A stretch of 64,000 bases of DNA. Origin: Megaleporinus macrocephalus. Its lineage: Eukaryota > Chordata > Actinopteri > Characiformes > Anostomidae. The first letter of the stretch is position 1, and each line of letters opens with the position of its first letter. Below, one piece after another: positions 45,274 through 57,782 of the stretch. Below the pieces are notes generated by a model. That model worked only from the letters and a program-made list of their open reading frames with translations. It was not told the DNA's origin and did not search any database. The position numbers and the translations under genes were made by a program. The DNA is taken from the NCBI GenBank assembly GCA_021613375.1, contig CM038704.1:9016059-9080058 (forward strand). Reading direction: 5' to 3'.

Positions 45274-46139
45274 GTCGTGTGCCAGCGCTCTGCGACAGCC
45301 AAGCGAAGTCACTTGGGCTTTCCTCGAGGGGAAATATTGTGGTCTGTACTGATGGCGCTCCGCCAGGATGCCGCATAAAAGAACAGGTTGGAACTTTACA
45401 AAAGTTTTGTTTTTCTTTTTCTTTTTTTAATTTGACTTTACATATGACTCACAGGGATCTTAACGTTAGCAATACACGGAAAAGGGCCAAAATGTGTCAC
45501 ACAACAGGTGCACTCCCTGTGTTAGGAATGCTTGATCTGAATACCATATCAGCACTTATTAATCATCAAAAGAACACACAAAGCTTTGGTAAAGATAAGA
45601 CGCTGACTTAGTGCTCTTTTACCCACTAAACTCCAGTCCTTTCTACTGTGTTTATCTTCCTTGTACTATATTTAAACTTAATGCACAGTATTTATTAAGC
45701 CCAACGCGAATGTCCTTAGATATTTAAAAACATTTGCTGTTATTTCTATCACCGGGAGCATGTTTTTATCTTATACAGTAGCTGCTAGGAATATAATATT
45801 ACACATTAATAAACATTACATCTGAATAACAGAGTAAGAAACAAAGATCTAGACCCATCAACAGGTCTGTGACTGTTACAGCTCCTGATGTTGCGCACAC
45901 CTCTGTGGAATCTTTGGTTACTTGGCCTTACCTGTGCAGGTGCAGCTTCTGTCCTAGGATGCACCAGAAGGGGTTCTCTGGCCTCTTGCTGCTTGTTGAA
46001 TGCGGTCAACAGACCACCTCCTCTCCTTTCCTGTCAGGTCTCGGATCGCCAGGGCCCTCTTGTATCTTCTGACACCTCTACAGAGATACAGGATGTTCTC
46101 TGGCTGCTTGAAGAATACAAAGCTGGAGGCTGTGTGTGA
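45274..46139 (+). other. Weak two-exon coding candidate of unknown identity
   Basis: Two segments look like exons that join in frame. Segment A (45274-45386) follows an acceptor-like TTGAAATTTCAG and ends at GAACAG/GTTGGA, a weak donor. Segment B (46038-46139) follows CTCTCCTTTCCTGTCAG and runs to a TGA stop, ending with LWLLEEYKAGGCV. Both junctions are phase 0. I do not recognise the protein and see no convincing upstream exons. It could be a pseudogene scrap or chance; no known domain can be claimed. Confidence 0.15.
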
Positions 46140-46924
46140 TGTGGGGAGAGCAGGCAGCACGACAGACTCCAGGCACACGCCGCCACATTACTAACCTCAC
46201 TACTGACTAACACTGCTGGTGTCAATCTTTCTCCTGGCTGTGTGTGTGCACTGGATGTGCGAGTGAACCTGATGTGGGTGTGTGGCCAAGCCCTCAAGTT
46301 AGAGGTTTGTGTGCAGGAATGCCTGCTCCATTGACTTCAGAGCTTGCATATATAGGGAGGCTTTATTAACCTGAGTAAACACCGTCCCAGAGCCCCGTCC
46401 TCCGTTTAAAGGACCACAGCTCGTCATTGGACCACTTCTGCCTTTCAACACAGAGGCAGCGACGGCTCGAGGATTGCCAGAAACATTATGAGAAATCAAT
46501 GAACTGTACAAATTCCATTGTACTCTAGGTTGCCGTCTCCCTTATGGTCATCAGAAGGCAGGAACTTGTTAAATTAGGGGATTTTCATGGAAATAGAAAC
46601 GAAATTACATGCCAAGTGGAACAAATCAGAAACATGGACTTTAATAGAAAGCGAGGAGATCTCTTTTCTTTTGGAAATTTGCACCTGGCTCTCACAAACA
46701 ATGTACTGGAAGGCAAATACCACAGATTTGTCCATTATTTGTCCATTATTTGTGTATTATTTGTGAACGATTTGCTAATTTACTGAATCGAATCGCTTTA
46801 CTGTGGTGGAGATTAATCCACAATGCAAATATAACCATCTTTAATTATCTAAAGCCACCAATAAGCCTACATGCAAATATATATATTTAAATACTGGTAA
46901 ATATTTAAAATACTGGTAAATATC
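45387..46924. other. Unique-looking stretch around the weak exon candidate
   Basis: 45840-46560 is GC-richer and free of the repeats seen on both sides. It holds segment B of the two-exon candidate. Nothing else supported. Confidence 0.3.
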
Positions 46925-46965
46925 TTCACAGTCCAAAGAAAAAACAACATTTCCAAAATAGTAGC

Positions 46966-47170
46966 TTTACAGGAGAGGCCAAAATCATTCTTTACTTCTT
47001 AGTGTAAGTCAATGGAACCAGAATCTTTTCCAAAGCTATTTTGAAGAATTTTATTGGTCCATTCATCACTACGTTTTCACACAATGTGAACAACAGTTGC
47101 TGCTTTTAGAGGACATAGAAAAATAAAAATCAACAAACTGGAGATACTTTGGATGGCAACGATATAAAAA
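46966..47170 (+). repeat. Dispersed repeat family B, copy 2
   Basis: TTTACAGGAGAGGCCAAAAT, GTCAATGGAACCAGAATCTT, TGGTCCATTCATCACTACGT and AACTGGAGATACTTTGGATG parallel the copy at 9335. Family A copy 8 follows at once, so B may be an inner part of a longer A-type element. Confidence 0.65.
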
Positions 47171-47214
47171 AAAACTTTCTTTGTGGACAGTGTTGCCTCC
47201 CAATGCACTGCATG

Positions 47215-47410
47215 TAGCCCTCCACCATGAATGGATTTTTAAAAATCATCATTTCGGCCAAACCTTCTAACCCAAAAGCAACATCTCAGGCATCAGACCT
47301 TATATTCTAACTATTATATGCAATAACCTTCTGTGTGCAGCTTTTAAAGCCATCAGATGTCTGGTTCCCATCACCACCATTGTGAACAATTGTGACTCTA
47401 TCAGTCTGAA
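47215..47410. mobile_element. MITE family A, copy 8 (right half)
   Basis: ATTTCGGCCAAACCTTCTAA, then ATCAGATGTCTGGTTCCCAT and CACCACCATTGTGAAC match copies 1 and 6. The outer end is missing. It directly follows a copy of family B (46925-47170). Confidence 0.6.
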
Positions 47411-47841
47411 ACCTCTCTAAGGGCTCTGCTGACATCTTAGCTATGCACAAAATTTAGAACGCTTGTCCATTTGCTGTTATCTCCAGTGCAGTTATAATGA
47501 TCCTGGAATTTGTTCATTTACTTTCCACCAAGTTAGTAAGAGCTCAACTGACGAAAACCCACATTAGCTAAATGGAAGGAAGTTCAAACTTGCACTACAC
47601 TTGGCAAACGGTTGTAGAGGAACATTTTCCTGCTTGTGGCTTCTGTTTTTGCATTCCAGCGTTCCAGCCGGCCTTGATCTTAACAATTCCAATTAATTGT
47701 TTGTTAGGACCACTTGCAAATTTTTTAACATTTCTTTAAAGGTTTCTCTCAGCAAGGCATCATTTTCATTCCGCTCATCAGTCATCGGTACTGAGCTGGT
47801 TTCAGTTCCACACTGAGCAGACCCACCCACTAGAATGTACA

Positions 47842-47865
47842 ATATAATAATAATAATAATAATAC
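47842..47865 (+). repeat. (AAT)n microsatellite
   Basis: Seven to eight AAT/ATA units. Confidence 0.85.
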
Positions 47866-48571
47866 CATGGCATAGCAGCATTAAGATCAATAGCTCTCGA
47901 AACTGTTTTCAGTCTCAGGAAAGTGATATATGGACGTTCCCTGAGGGATTTCTGGAATTTCAACATCATTATGTAAAACAGTGGTTCTCAATCACAGTCA
48001 GGAGCCCGTCTTTAGTGTTCTCCATATTCATCTCATTGAATAAATCACCTGAAACTGGTTTTCAAAGCTTTTATTAGTCACGTATAGCAGAAGAGGCAAA
48101 ACACTGCAAGTTATTAAGGGAAATGATTTTCTGAGGGTAACTTACAAAACACAAAATGCTGTAGTTATGCAGTACAAAAAGTTTTTGGTCATAAAAATGA
48201 CTTTCAGCTTGGCGATAGGTGGGTTTTTACCTGTGAAAACATTGCATACTATTAAAATTAATGCAAATAAACAGAGAAAGAGAGCGAGAGAGTCAAATAG
48301 TGTAACAATGTCTTGAATATCGGTTATATTAATAACATTGGGGTTAGAAGGTTATAGTTAGAAGAACACTTTGATTTTGGTTTGGATTCACAACTTTTTG
48401 TGCAACATCATCAGCAGCTCCTGATTTGATTTAATGACAGACAGGTTAGATTAACTGGGATTAACCTGGAAGGTTACTGTAAATACTGCCCTTCCTCAGG
48501 GAGCGCTTTGGAAATTGTTATTATGGGAAATTGTTAAACACATGAAGTCTGCCTAATTTAATAACTGAGAT

Positions 48572-48835
48572 CATTCAGAGTGGTTTGGAGATTTCAGATT
48601 TCTGTACAGTGGTGGTAATAATAACCACCAGGTCAAGCCCACCAATGAACCTACACACATCTTCTGAATTATGTATAATGCTGATGATGGAAAAAAAAAT
48701 ATAAAAACATTTTAGGCAGCATTTGTAATCATTTCAGGACATACAGTTTGGTAAGTTAGCTTTAAAAGGCACTTAATCTCTTTTAGAAATCTGGTTCCTA
48801 TCACTAGAACATCACTGTGAACTATTCTCACTTGG
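48572..48835. mobile_element. MITE family A, copy 9
   Basis: The left end CATTCAGAGTGGTTTGGAGA and GTACAGTGGTGGTAATAATA pair with the inner right arm GAAATCTGGTTCCTATCACT. The outermost right end is gone. Confidence 0.7.
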
Positions 48836-49011
48836 TGAGGTTCTTCAGACCAACACATTTAACACCAGTAGACTTCTTCAAATGACGTGCATGTAAATAT
48901 GCCTGTGTCTCAAAAGTAAAAGTATTTTCTATGAAAGCTTTACAGACACTCAGACTATAGTTTGAACTAAAGTGACAGCATAAGTGTCTGAATAGAGAGC
49001 AAGAAAGAAAC

Positions 49012-49055
<44 letters not shown>
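49012..49055 (+). repeat. (AG)n microsatellite
   Basis: About 21 AG units with one AA interruption. Confidence 0.9.
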
Positions 49056-49794
49056 CTCTGCTTACGTCAATGTGTTGATGATGCCCTAGCAATTGCACAG
49101 CATGGTGCTGTGTTTGCACAGCTAAATAGACACACCAATGCAAACCACGTCTCTCTCACACTCGCTGTGGTTCATTTAAACAGGCCTGAATCAATTGTAT
49201 GAATTATACACGCTATGTGCAAGTGGTGTGTTAGACATTATAGTCCTAATGTAGGGGACAGTGGAGCACAAAGCAACCCAGAATTAAATAAAACATGACC
49301 ATTCTTCTGTAGTGGAAGTAGATTGTGGTCTAATATCCCCCATAACAATGCCACCAGGAGATTTTTACAGCAATTCTTAAGAGACCACCTGATACTGTAA
49401 GTTTTATAATAAGTGTTCTTGATTATTGGGGAATGTCACAGAACTTACACTATTATAATTATAAATAACTCACAGTTAAAACCAGCCAGGCTAAAGAACA
49501 ATCTCCACACGCAGGGTAAGTTTAACAACCTTACAATTAAGCCTCCCCAAATAAACAATGCAAAAACTTTATATAAGTTTAATGTACTTTTAGTGTAAGT
49601 TTCTATTCACAGATTAATCAAAAGCTTACTATAGCTGTCGTTTAATCACACATACTTAGTAGCATATATAAAATGCATTTGGGGCATTTTGTGAAATGTA
49701 ATAAAAAAACCTTTATTTTACCTTTATTAAATCACCTTTATTTAACTGACCAAAGTATAAAGAAATTAATTTTAAAGTTTTGACTGATCCACTT

Positions 49795-50600
49795 GATTGT
49801 TTGTTGTCAATATGAGCAAATTTTGCAAAAATTTAAGCCAGAGGTAAAATAATAGTGATTGAAGTGACACTATTTTGAAACATTCTATAGTAAACAGGTG
49901 AACTGGTAACAGGTGAGAGATCATGATTGGGTGTAAAAGGAGCTCCAGTCTTTGCAAGCCAGAAACCATTATTGAGCTTGAGTGACCTTTGAGTCTTTAA
50001 TGGCACTGCAGGAAAAACAATCATGCTACTGTGGTAAATATAGCCTTGCGGGCTCTGGAGTATTTTTAAGTGTTTTTTTTTCTTAGTGCAGTTCGCCACT
50101 GCATCCAGAAATGTGACTTGAAACTTTTATACACAAGAAGAAAGCCATACATGGATTTCTGTTGAAGGAACTAAATAATTCATACAAGATATTATCCATT
50201 ATCTACTCAAAATAAGATATTCATGTTACTTTGTATTGTATTTATGATTATTTACATGTGTTCTAATGATATCTGATGTTCTTACTGGTAAAAAAAACAC
50301 TTATTGCTAATTGCTAGGCTTTTAAACAATTATCTTAGGTGCTCGTTAGGTGCTTTAGACTTTTGTACCGCACGTACCACAGCTGTAGAGACGTATATAG
50401 TGGCATTTCATTGGCAAATCCATGGTTATTGCATATGCCACAACAGTGTAGATTTGTAGATGCAGAGTGTGTGTGCTTGACTGGCCTGCCTGCAGTCCAG
50501 ATCGGTCTCCTATTAAAACCATGTGACTTATTATGGAGAAGAGAATCAGGCAATGGCGACCACGGGTTTTTGAGGTTTACAAGTTTTTTGCTTTTTACTG
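49795..50600 (+). mobile_element. Tc1-like transposon relic with DDE-region fragment
   Basis: From 49895 the sequence follows the 5' part of a fish Tc1-like element (AACAGGTGAGAGATCATGAT). It passes into transposase-derived sequence ending near AAGAAAGCCATACAT. A 218-bp foreign-looking unit (50154-50371) then intervenes, and the C-terminal catalytic region resumes at about 50430-50580, readable as LDWPACSPDRSPIK followed by RIRQWRPR. Several frameshifts are present, so it is inactive. Confidence 0.75.
50154..50371 (+). repeat. Near-identical 217-bp unit, copy 1
   Basis: From GATTTCTGTTGAAGGAACT to CTTTTGTACCGC this is nearly identical to 53487-53702, with about ten substitutions and a 2-base difference in an A run. 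It interrupts the Tc1 relic at 49795-50600. Confidence 0.85.
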
Positions 50601-51721
50601 CATTTTTCATCATTTGCATTTACAAACCTTTTGCTGTTTTTATTAGAATTATTATTTAAATTACAAAGCTCTTCTGGTCCAAAACAGCATAGATTTTTAT
50701 TCAATTAATTTGAATTTTTTTTCCAGACTTTTGTCATTTTTAAAACTAGCCCCTCAATCTGTTACAATTAATTTACTTAATTACTGTCAATATGGTAAGT
50801 TGTAACCAATGCCACTGTAAGCTGAACTGTTCATAAACGGTTGGTGCTAGAAACCAAGTTTTTGTTCCCAGTTGTAGCAGATTTGTGTATATTAATTATA
50901 TAAAGATGTTGGGTCTCTCTCAAATATGTCTAAAATGAAAAGTAAAGAATTAAATGTGTTGCATGGGTAACTGGCCTGATATTGTTTTAAAAGTGATTTA
51001 TAGCATAACAATATGTTTTTCAAGGTTTTAGTGCCTTCGTGTCATACAAAGGTTTATTTTTGTCTCCTTTGTGAGTGCTGTTTATTCAGAACGTTTCTCA
51101 GAGCAGGTTCATTTGCATGGCAGTTAGAAGGCGACCGCAAGAAGCTGAAGTTCTCGCTCTTTTCACCTTCCCACTCTAAAATAACATTCTCATGAGGCAG
51201 ATAAGAGAATTTTTGGACAGTAAAGTGATTGCCCCCCGTATCCAAAGGCGGGCTAGTTGACATTGTAGCCATCAATCATAGCATGTCGAGCTTTGGGCTC
51301 TGCTTACTATTACAGCATTTAATCCACCCACAAAAGAACTTGCCTTGCGTGGCACTTCAATTCATGTTGACTAAATCCCTTAGTGGTGCCACAGAGGAAT
51401 ACTGGAAGTGTGAGCTACATTAGATGAACAGGGTTAGCTGTGGGAGATTAGAATACATTTGCATATCAGTTACACTGCTTGGGAAAGTTGAAAGTTGAAA
51501 TCTTTGAAAGTTGGATAATTGTGTCGCACAAGAGGATTTATTTAACAATACCCAGTGTCAGTTTGTAATTATGATAATAGGATAATCATTCAATATCAAG
51601 AGCTGATTTATGTCACCTGCAACTTCTGAAGAGATTAAAAGCATCAAATTGCATGCTAGCTAACGTTTATTTAACAATGGCTTGTGACACTATGCACAGG
51701 ATTAATGTTATAACGTTAGGG

Positions 51722-51723
<2 letters not shown>

Positions 51724-51811
<88 letters not shown>
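51724..51811. repeat. (TA)n microsatellite
   Basis: About 44 TA units, abutting repeat C copy 2. Confidence 0.95.
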
Positions 51812-51813
<2 letters not shown>

Positions 51814-52140
51814 TGTAGATGTAAAATCACAGACAATAGCTCATCTGTTGCTGCACAGTTCCTTTGGTTCTTCATCAGTGGTAACAGGACGCTGGCCACA
51901 GGACACCGTTGGCTATTCTCAGTCCAGCAGTGACACTGAGGTGTTGAAAACTCCTCTGTTTGATCCACTCACACCAGCACAACACACACCATCCCCATAT
52001 GAGTGTCACTGCAGTGCTGATAAAAAAAAAAGTATACAGACAATCAGATGAACTACAGTCTGTAACTGTACAACTACAAAATGCTCCTGTATGGTAAGTA
52101 AAGCTGATAGAATATAAAATGAACATGGATACACGTTGTA
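51812..52140 (+). repeat. Fish dispersed repeat C, copy 2
   Basis: TCTTGTAGATGTAAAATCAC at the left edge, directly against a (TA)n array, is followed by CTCATCTGTTGCTGCACAGT, CAGTCCAGCAGTGACACTGA and GATGAACTACAGTCTGTAAC. It contains no intact gene. Confidence 0.7.
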
Positions 52141-52984
52141 TGACGTTGAATGTAACATAACAAGACATTTACAGTTTGTTTTTTTATACTTTGTTTCAAA
52201 AATTGTTCACGAAATTTATGAAAAACTAAAGAAACAAAGTATTCTGTGACTTAGTATAGAGAAACCTTTTTGTTGCTAAGTATAAGAATTTTTTAAATGC
52301 ATAAACCATAAGCATGCAAAGAACCTTTAATGTGTTCAAATGAGCATTTACGGTTTTAAATACGGTTTAAATTGCCTCTGCTAAAGAACTCTGAATATGC
52401 ATTTTGCCCATTTGTTTATGATATATAAATCCACATTGTATGTAATTTTATTGGGTATAAAATAAAATAATAAAGACTATTAAACTCACAATGTAAACAT
52501 ACCTACATTTATGACCAAATGTGTATTTCCTTTGGTCATTGACCCCTTTATATATAGTTCCCCACCCCGAGAAGTATTTAGACACGTGTACAACAATGGA
52601 AATGCATTGTGTTAGAAAACATAATATTAAATAAGGTGGCATTTACTTTAACAGACTGTTCCAAAACGCTCTGCGGCTGGTGTGGTTTTTATTTTAGATC
52701 GTAATTTCTTTGCAGGCTTCTGCAGATTTGCATTCGAAATGCTTTCGTACTCTGAACCCTGTCAAGCTCAGTGACGCCACTTTAAGAAAAACAGCAGACT
52801 TTGCTGTCAAACTGATTCTGACTACATGGATAGTGTTTCTCCAGACAGGTTCCACTTGTGATTTAGTTTTTGATTTCTCCTTTCTTTCGCTAGTCAACAT
52901 CTGTATCTGCAGAAGGCTTTCATCTAGCGGCGTCCTACCCGCAAAGCTGGGCTCCTGTAAGGAGGAACTGCTCCTCGGTGCCAC

Positions 52985-53350
52985 GTTAAGCACTTTTTGA
53001 CCCGAGGGACGTATCTCCTGGCACAACCTCAAAAATCTGCTGTACCTGCTCATGTGGTTTTCCTGGTAAAGTACAGAGGATTACAGTTGCTTTCTTCCAC
53101 ACAGTGTCTTGGCTGTTGTCACCTTTGTACTTACCTAGATCAGCCCAATTTTGCTTCTGCCCAGTATAGGCCATGCAAAACATTTGAACAACCCCAATTT
53201 CCTCCCCAACGCCACCGAGTTCTCTGGGCCTGAGCTCATCTCAGGTGGTTCAAATGTGTCCTGGGGTCAGATGAGTCCATGCATGTTTTAGGGGGGAACA
53301 AAACAAACAAAAGGGACCATCCAGACTTTTATCAATGAAAGCTGCTATGA
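52985..53350 (+). pseudogene. Second Tc1-like relic of the same subfamily
   Basis: The translation around 53205-53330 reads PQRHRVLWA, then AHLRWFKCVLGSDES, then KRDHPDFYQ, matching the middle of the same Tc1 transposase subfamily as the 49.8-50.6 kb relic. An in-frame stop follows LWA. The terminal repeats are not clear; TACAGTACTGTGCAAGTCCC at 53393 resembles another Tc1 family end. Confidence 0.7.
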
Positions 53351-53486
53351 TACAGGAGGTCCTCACTGTCCACAGCATGGACTTGCATATATACAGTACT
53401 GTGCAAGTCCCTAAGTGTTTTAGGCACTTGGGGACATTATATTTAAAAAGCTATTTTTTGGGTAAGAAGCTGTAAAGCTTAATCAA

Positions 53487-53702
53487 GATTTCTGTTGGAG
53501 GAACTGAATAATTCATACAAGATATTATCTATTATCTACTCAAAATAAGATATTCATGTTACTTTGTATTGTATTTATGATTATTTACATGTGTTCTAAT
53601 TGTATCTCATGTTCTTACTGGTAAAAAACACTTATTGCTAATTGCTAGGCTTTCAAACAATTATCTTAGGTGCTCGTTAGGGGCTGAAGACTTTTGTACC
53701 GC
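53487..53702 (+). repeat. Near-identical 217-bp unit, copy 2
   Basis: Same orientation as copy 1, 3.3 kb away. It lies after, not within, the transposase remnant of the second Tc1 relic. No inverted ends or target duplication are obvious. Confidence 0.85.
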
Positions 53703-55835
53703 CTGGGAGTGCTTAGAAAAAAAAAAGAAAAAAAGTACACAGAGAATTAGTGGAGCAAATTCCTTAGTGGAACAAACCACAACCTCTACAGGAAACAAAC
53801 CTAAATATATAGAGAGAAATATAAACTTTTCAGTGCATGTTTTCTATTCATTTGCTGATTTTAACATAGTTTGAATAGTTAACACTTAAAAATCTAAAAT
53901 AGCTAATTTTTTTCTCCAGTGTGTTCAGCAAATTCACTAGTTGTGCTTTAAAATGTGTATTCTCTGTAGAGGATGTGTCGACCTCAGGCAATCACCAAAA
54001 CATCATTTGACTGATCAGTTTGATGTTGTGCAAAAAGTGTTTCTGAACACTACCTACCAATATATTGTGTCCAAATACTTTTTAGGCCACTGTATACCCA
54101 GAATTGCTTTAAGGAATTTATTCCTTCCACAACAAATATAAATTCTCATGTAACTATTAGGCAGAGACCTAAAGCAGAAACCTGCCGCTGCATACACATC
54201 ATTAATATCAGTAACAATGGAACCCACAGTACAGCACAGAGCTCTTATGCAATCACACAATTAACGAATATATCCAGCAGCTATTATCTGTGAATGGAGT
54301 TATTAAATGAATCATATAGTAGTGTTTTATTCTGTTTTCCTATTGAGACGTGCCTGCATTTCTCATACCTGCATCCGATACAGGTTATCTCTCTTATTTG
54401 AGTTTCCTCAATATAACAGATGCAGAGCGGAGCAGAGCACAATCCAACACACACTTCACAGTGGCAAACACAGACAGTTCAGCCCTGACTACCTGTAGAA
54501 CAGGCCCGTTACGCACACACTTACGGCCACCGGCTCTGTAAACAGAATACACAGAAAATTACAGACACCCTTATCAAGAATGACAGTGTAATCATGTTTT
54601 AGAGGAAAGTAAACATGCACTTTTCCCCATTCCCCATTCTATACAGGTTCAAATTTCTCTATCAGGCACACAGTATACGTGTAGTTAAGCCAAGTCAAGT
54701 GGTATTAAGTGACATTAGTATAACTTCAGTGCAACTTATATATACATTGGAGCAAAATGTAGTCTTCAGGTAGATAGAGTTTATATACACAGCAGCGTGA
54801 AATAAATATACAGTACGATAGAACTAAACAGTATATACTAACAGGTTATATAAGTACACATGAATGTATGATTTATCAGGGTTATAGCTGACCATTACAT
54901 TGATTTATTCAGGATTATAATAATAAATCTCACTTCATTCATCATGTGATGTCATATGTAAACATAAATTGTATTTGATGCTCAGTATCTATTTTTTTAT
55001 AGTTATATAGCAGTGGTATTTAATTAGAGTCAGTAAGATCCAGTTAGAGGAGATCTCCTCAGGCTGATCCGGACCATCATCATTTCTAACTTGTGTTATG
55101 GTTCAGTGGTGTATCCTGTTTACTGAAGTAGTCTAGTATCAGCACCTTATACCATCAGCTACTGAAACACCAACACATCACACATACCGTTCAGTATATT
55201 TCAGAATATTTACTGTTTAAATGCTGAACTGAACTATTTCTAAACTTCTAACAAATGTTTTTTACTCACTTGAAGTAAAAACAAGGGCTATATTTAAAAA
55301 ACACAATGCTTAGAAAAAAAGTGGATCTTAAAGTGTTTGTTTATAGAAACAGTAAATAAAGCAGCATGTTCTCGTTAACTCAAGTTCACAGCTTGACCTG
55401 TTGGTTTGGAGCCGCCTGTGAAGAATAAACATAAGTTTCGGTCCATTCCTGGTTAAAACAGTCGGGTTTCTCTGTCAACTTTTTTAAAAATTTTTTTAGA
55501 GCAGGTTATTCTTTCTCCGACCTGCTTTACTTTCTGACTGCTGCTTCTTGCTTCGTAGGTCACCTGTGTGTGCGCCGCATTCCTTAATCTGCACAGATCT
55601 GATTGGCTAAGGAGCGCCTTTAGTGATCTTACAGCGCACACGACTGGTCTGTGAGTTTACTGTGCCGCAAAGCCCGTTTACCGTAAAGACCAGAAAAGTT
55701 TTAACACTTGAAAATAAATAAATAAATAATTAAATCGCTCCTAACAGTTTAGCGGTTTGGGTCTGCATTGGACAACATCTGGGTCAAGACTCGGACCACG
55801 GCCCGCCTATTAGTGACTTGTGTTATATAGTTTCA
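53703..55835. other. Noncoding AT-rich stretch
   Basis: No transposon or gene that I can name. 55380-55680 is somewhat GC-richer. Small open frames look random. Confidence 0.35.
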
Positions 55836-55936
55836 AAATAATAAAACAAGAGCAAAAGTTTGGGCGCCCTGCGTAGTCAGTGCTTAGTAACATCCCTTTG
55901 GCAAGTGTCACAGTTTGTAAACACTTTCTGGTAGTG
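55836..55936 (-). pseudogene. C-terminal end of a Tc1-like transposase plus 3' terminal region
   Basis: On the minus strand this reads through ACACTTGCCAAAGGGATGTT, then a TGA stop and GGGCGCCCAAACTTTTGCTC. That matches the last residues and the outer repeat of a common fish Tc1 family whose ends read AAAAGTTTGGGCACCC. Only about 100 bases are left. Confidence 0.65.
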
Positions 55937-56520
55937 AAAATAGGTATTTTGTACTGTTTACCTATTTTCTTGTAGCCATTTCCTGATTTAGTGGCACATC
56001 ACTGCTGTATACTCTGCGTATTCATCATTTATATTTATTTCCTGATGAGGTTTTGTGTTTTTTTTCTTTCAATCATACAAATGTGTCAGGTTTTGGACAT
56101 TTCGCATAAAAAAGATTAAAATGATAAGCAATAAAAAATGTTTTTACGGCCGGTTTCACTCAAGCTTAATAGAGGTGCAAGTATTTCCTACACAATTAAA
56201 TAACTTGCCATGGTACCATTTGTTGGAGTGTAACTTTACTGTGATATTAGTTTTTTACTCCCCTTTATAGTGAAGTCTCTACTTAATTGGTTAATAATAT
56301 ATGTTGTCATAACTCTGCTAGAAAAAACAGCATAGACCAGCATAGACCATACTGGCTGACCACCTAAACCAGCCCCAGACCAGCACTTTACCTGTTGAAA
56401 CAACCATAGACCAGCTAAAGCCAGCAGGACATGCATGCAGGTCTGTTTTTCTCAGCAGGGAAGTCTCATGAATGGGAAAGTTTGTCAGCTGTCACTGTTT
56501 TCACTCATTACTGTTTGCGA

Positions 56521-56640
56521 AGCCATCAACGTTGGGTACTTTGAGCACCTTGAGTTTCACAATAATCTCTGGAAAAAGACCAAAGTAATCAAACAGATTA
56601 TATTGCAGAGATCATCCGCTGGTGGTGAGCTACTTTCAAG
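56521..56640 (+). repeat. Dispersed repeat D, copy 1
   Basis: GTTGGGTACTTTGAGCACCT, AATAATCTCTGGAAAAAGAC and GTGAGCTACTTTCAAGG recur at 58591-58735. The surroundings are Tc1 debris, so it may be part of that element. Confidence 0.6.
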
Positions 56641-56894
56641 GATGAAGTTAATAAGTCATCACCATCTCTACTTTGAGACCTCATTAACACTCTTGTTTCT
56701 CTTGTGTTTGTGGTTTGTGCTCAGTGAAACACTGGATCACGTCAGCACTGGCTTTGAAAGTGAGTGTGAAAGCAGATTGATGGTGAAATTACATGGTGTA
56801 GTAAATGACTGCTCAAGGCCTCAACAACAAAATATGATATATGATATAATCAGATGTTTGAGTGTTTGTGTGTATCTTTCCATTCTTTTCAGGA

Positions 56895-57037
56895 CTCACG
56901 TTCAGTTTACCTAAGTAATCTGCAGCCACACCTCCAAAGTTCAGTCTTAGAAGTTGGTTTAGCATTTTCTCACCACCCAAATAATCCCAAACACATTCAG
57001 TGATGTTGAGATCTGGACTCTGGGGTGGTCCGTCCAT
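56895..57037 (-). pseudogene. Tc1-like transposase fragment around the second catalytic aspartate
   Basis: Minus-strand translation reads MDGPPQSPDLNITECVWDYL, the classic PPQSPDLN-x-IE-x-VWD motif that carries catalytic residues of Tc1 transposases. The frame continues about 30 residues and then loses similarity. Whether it belongs with the 55.8-kb scrap is unclear. Confidence 0.85.
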
Positions 57038-57639
57038 TGTTCAGTGATGGCACATTTTTAAGAAGACAACTTTAGTTCAAAGATGTTAGTTTCCTCTGCA
57101 CATTTGACTGATTTCCCAAATGTTGGACAATACTCAGGAGAGCAACAGTCAGTCGTCACAACCCCAACAACAACCTGTAAGTAGCAGCCATGCTCTATAA
57201 TGTTATTCACCTTTTGCTGACTAAAGCAGATCATCTTGAACTGAATGTTTCATAACATAGTCCTTCCTGAGTCTGTTTCAACATGTTGCTTCCAAACCAG
57301 CCAATCAGAGCAAAGCTTAACAAGATATTTATGAGCACAAATCATAGAGGGTAACTGGGTATGTAAAACATCTGGCCATTTTTCACAATGACCAAAGTCA
57401 AATATCTTCTATGTAGAGCATCAGAGAATATTCTAAATAAAAGCATTCCATGGCATGTGTGAAGGAATTCATCTAATAAAACAAATGAAAGGAAGTTATA
57501 AATAAACAAATAAATGAATCTAAATGCGTAAAAGGAACTGGCAATGAAGAGAATTTTGCCACATATACAGTTTTAAGACTGTCTTGTTGCCATAAGCTAC
57601 TGCAGATCCCTTTAAAAGATGTCTATGAGGAAATAGGTA

Positions 57640-57683
57640 AAAAAAGAAAGAAAGAAATAAAGAAATAAAGAAAGAAAGAAAGA
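57640..57683 (+). repeat. (GAAA)n purine tract
   Basis: GAAA units with ATAAA variants. Confidence 0.85.
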
Positions 57684-57782
57684 TCCAAAACATGAATGTT
57701 TTTTCCCTTGTGGATTATCAATTTGTACTGGAAAGGTGTTAAAAAATTCTGAATACATTTATTTTTTATGTTTTGCAACGGA

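Noticed and set aside
45274..45386. Possible CIDE-N or ILRUN homology
   Set aside because: The few matching residues are too sparse, and no flanking exons of either family are visible.
45806..46511. Several overlapping minus-strand frames
   Set aside because: They conflict with one another, lack recognisable domains and arise from a locally GC-richer stretch.
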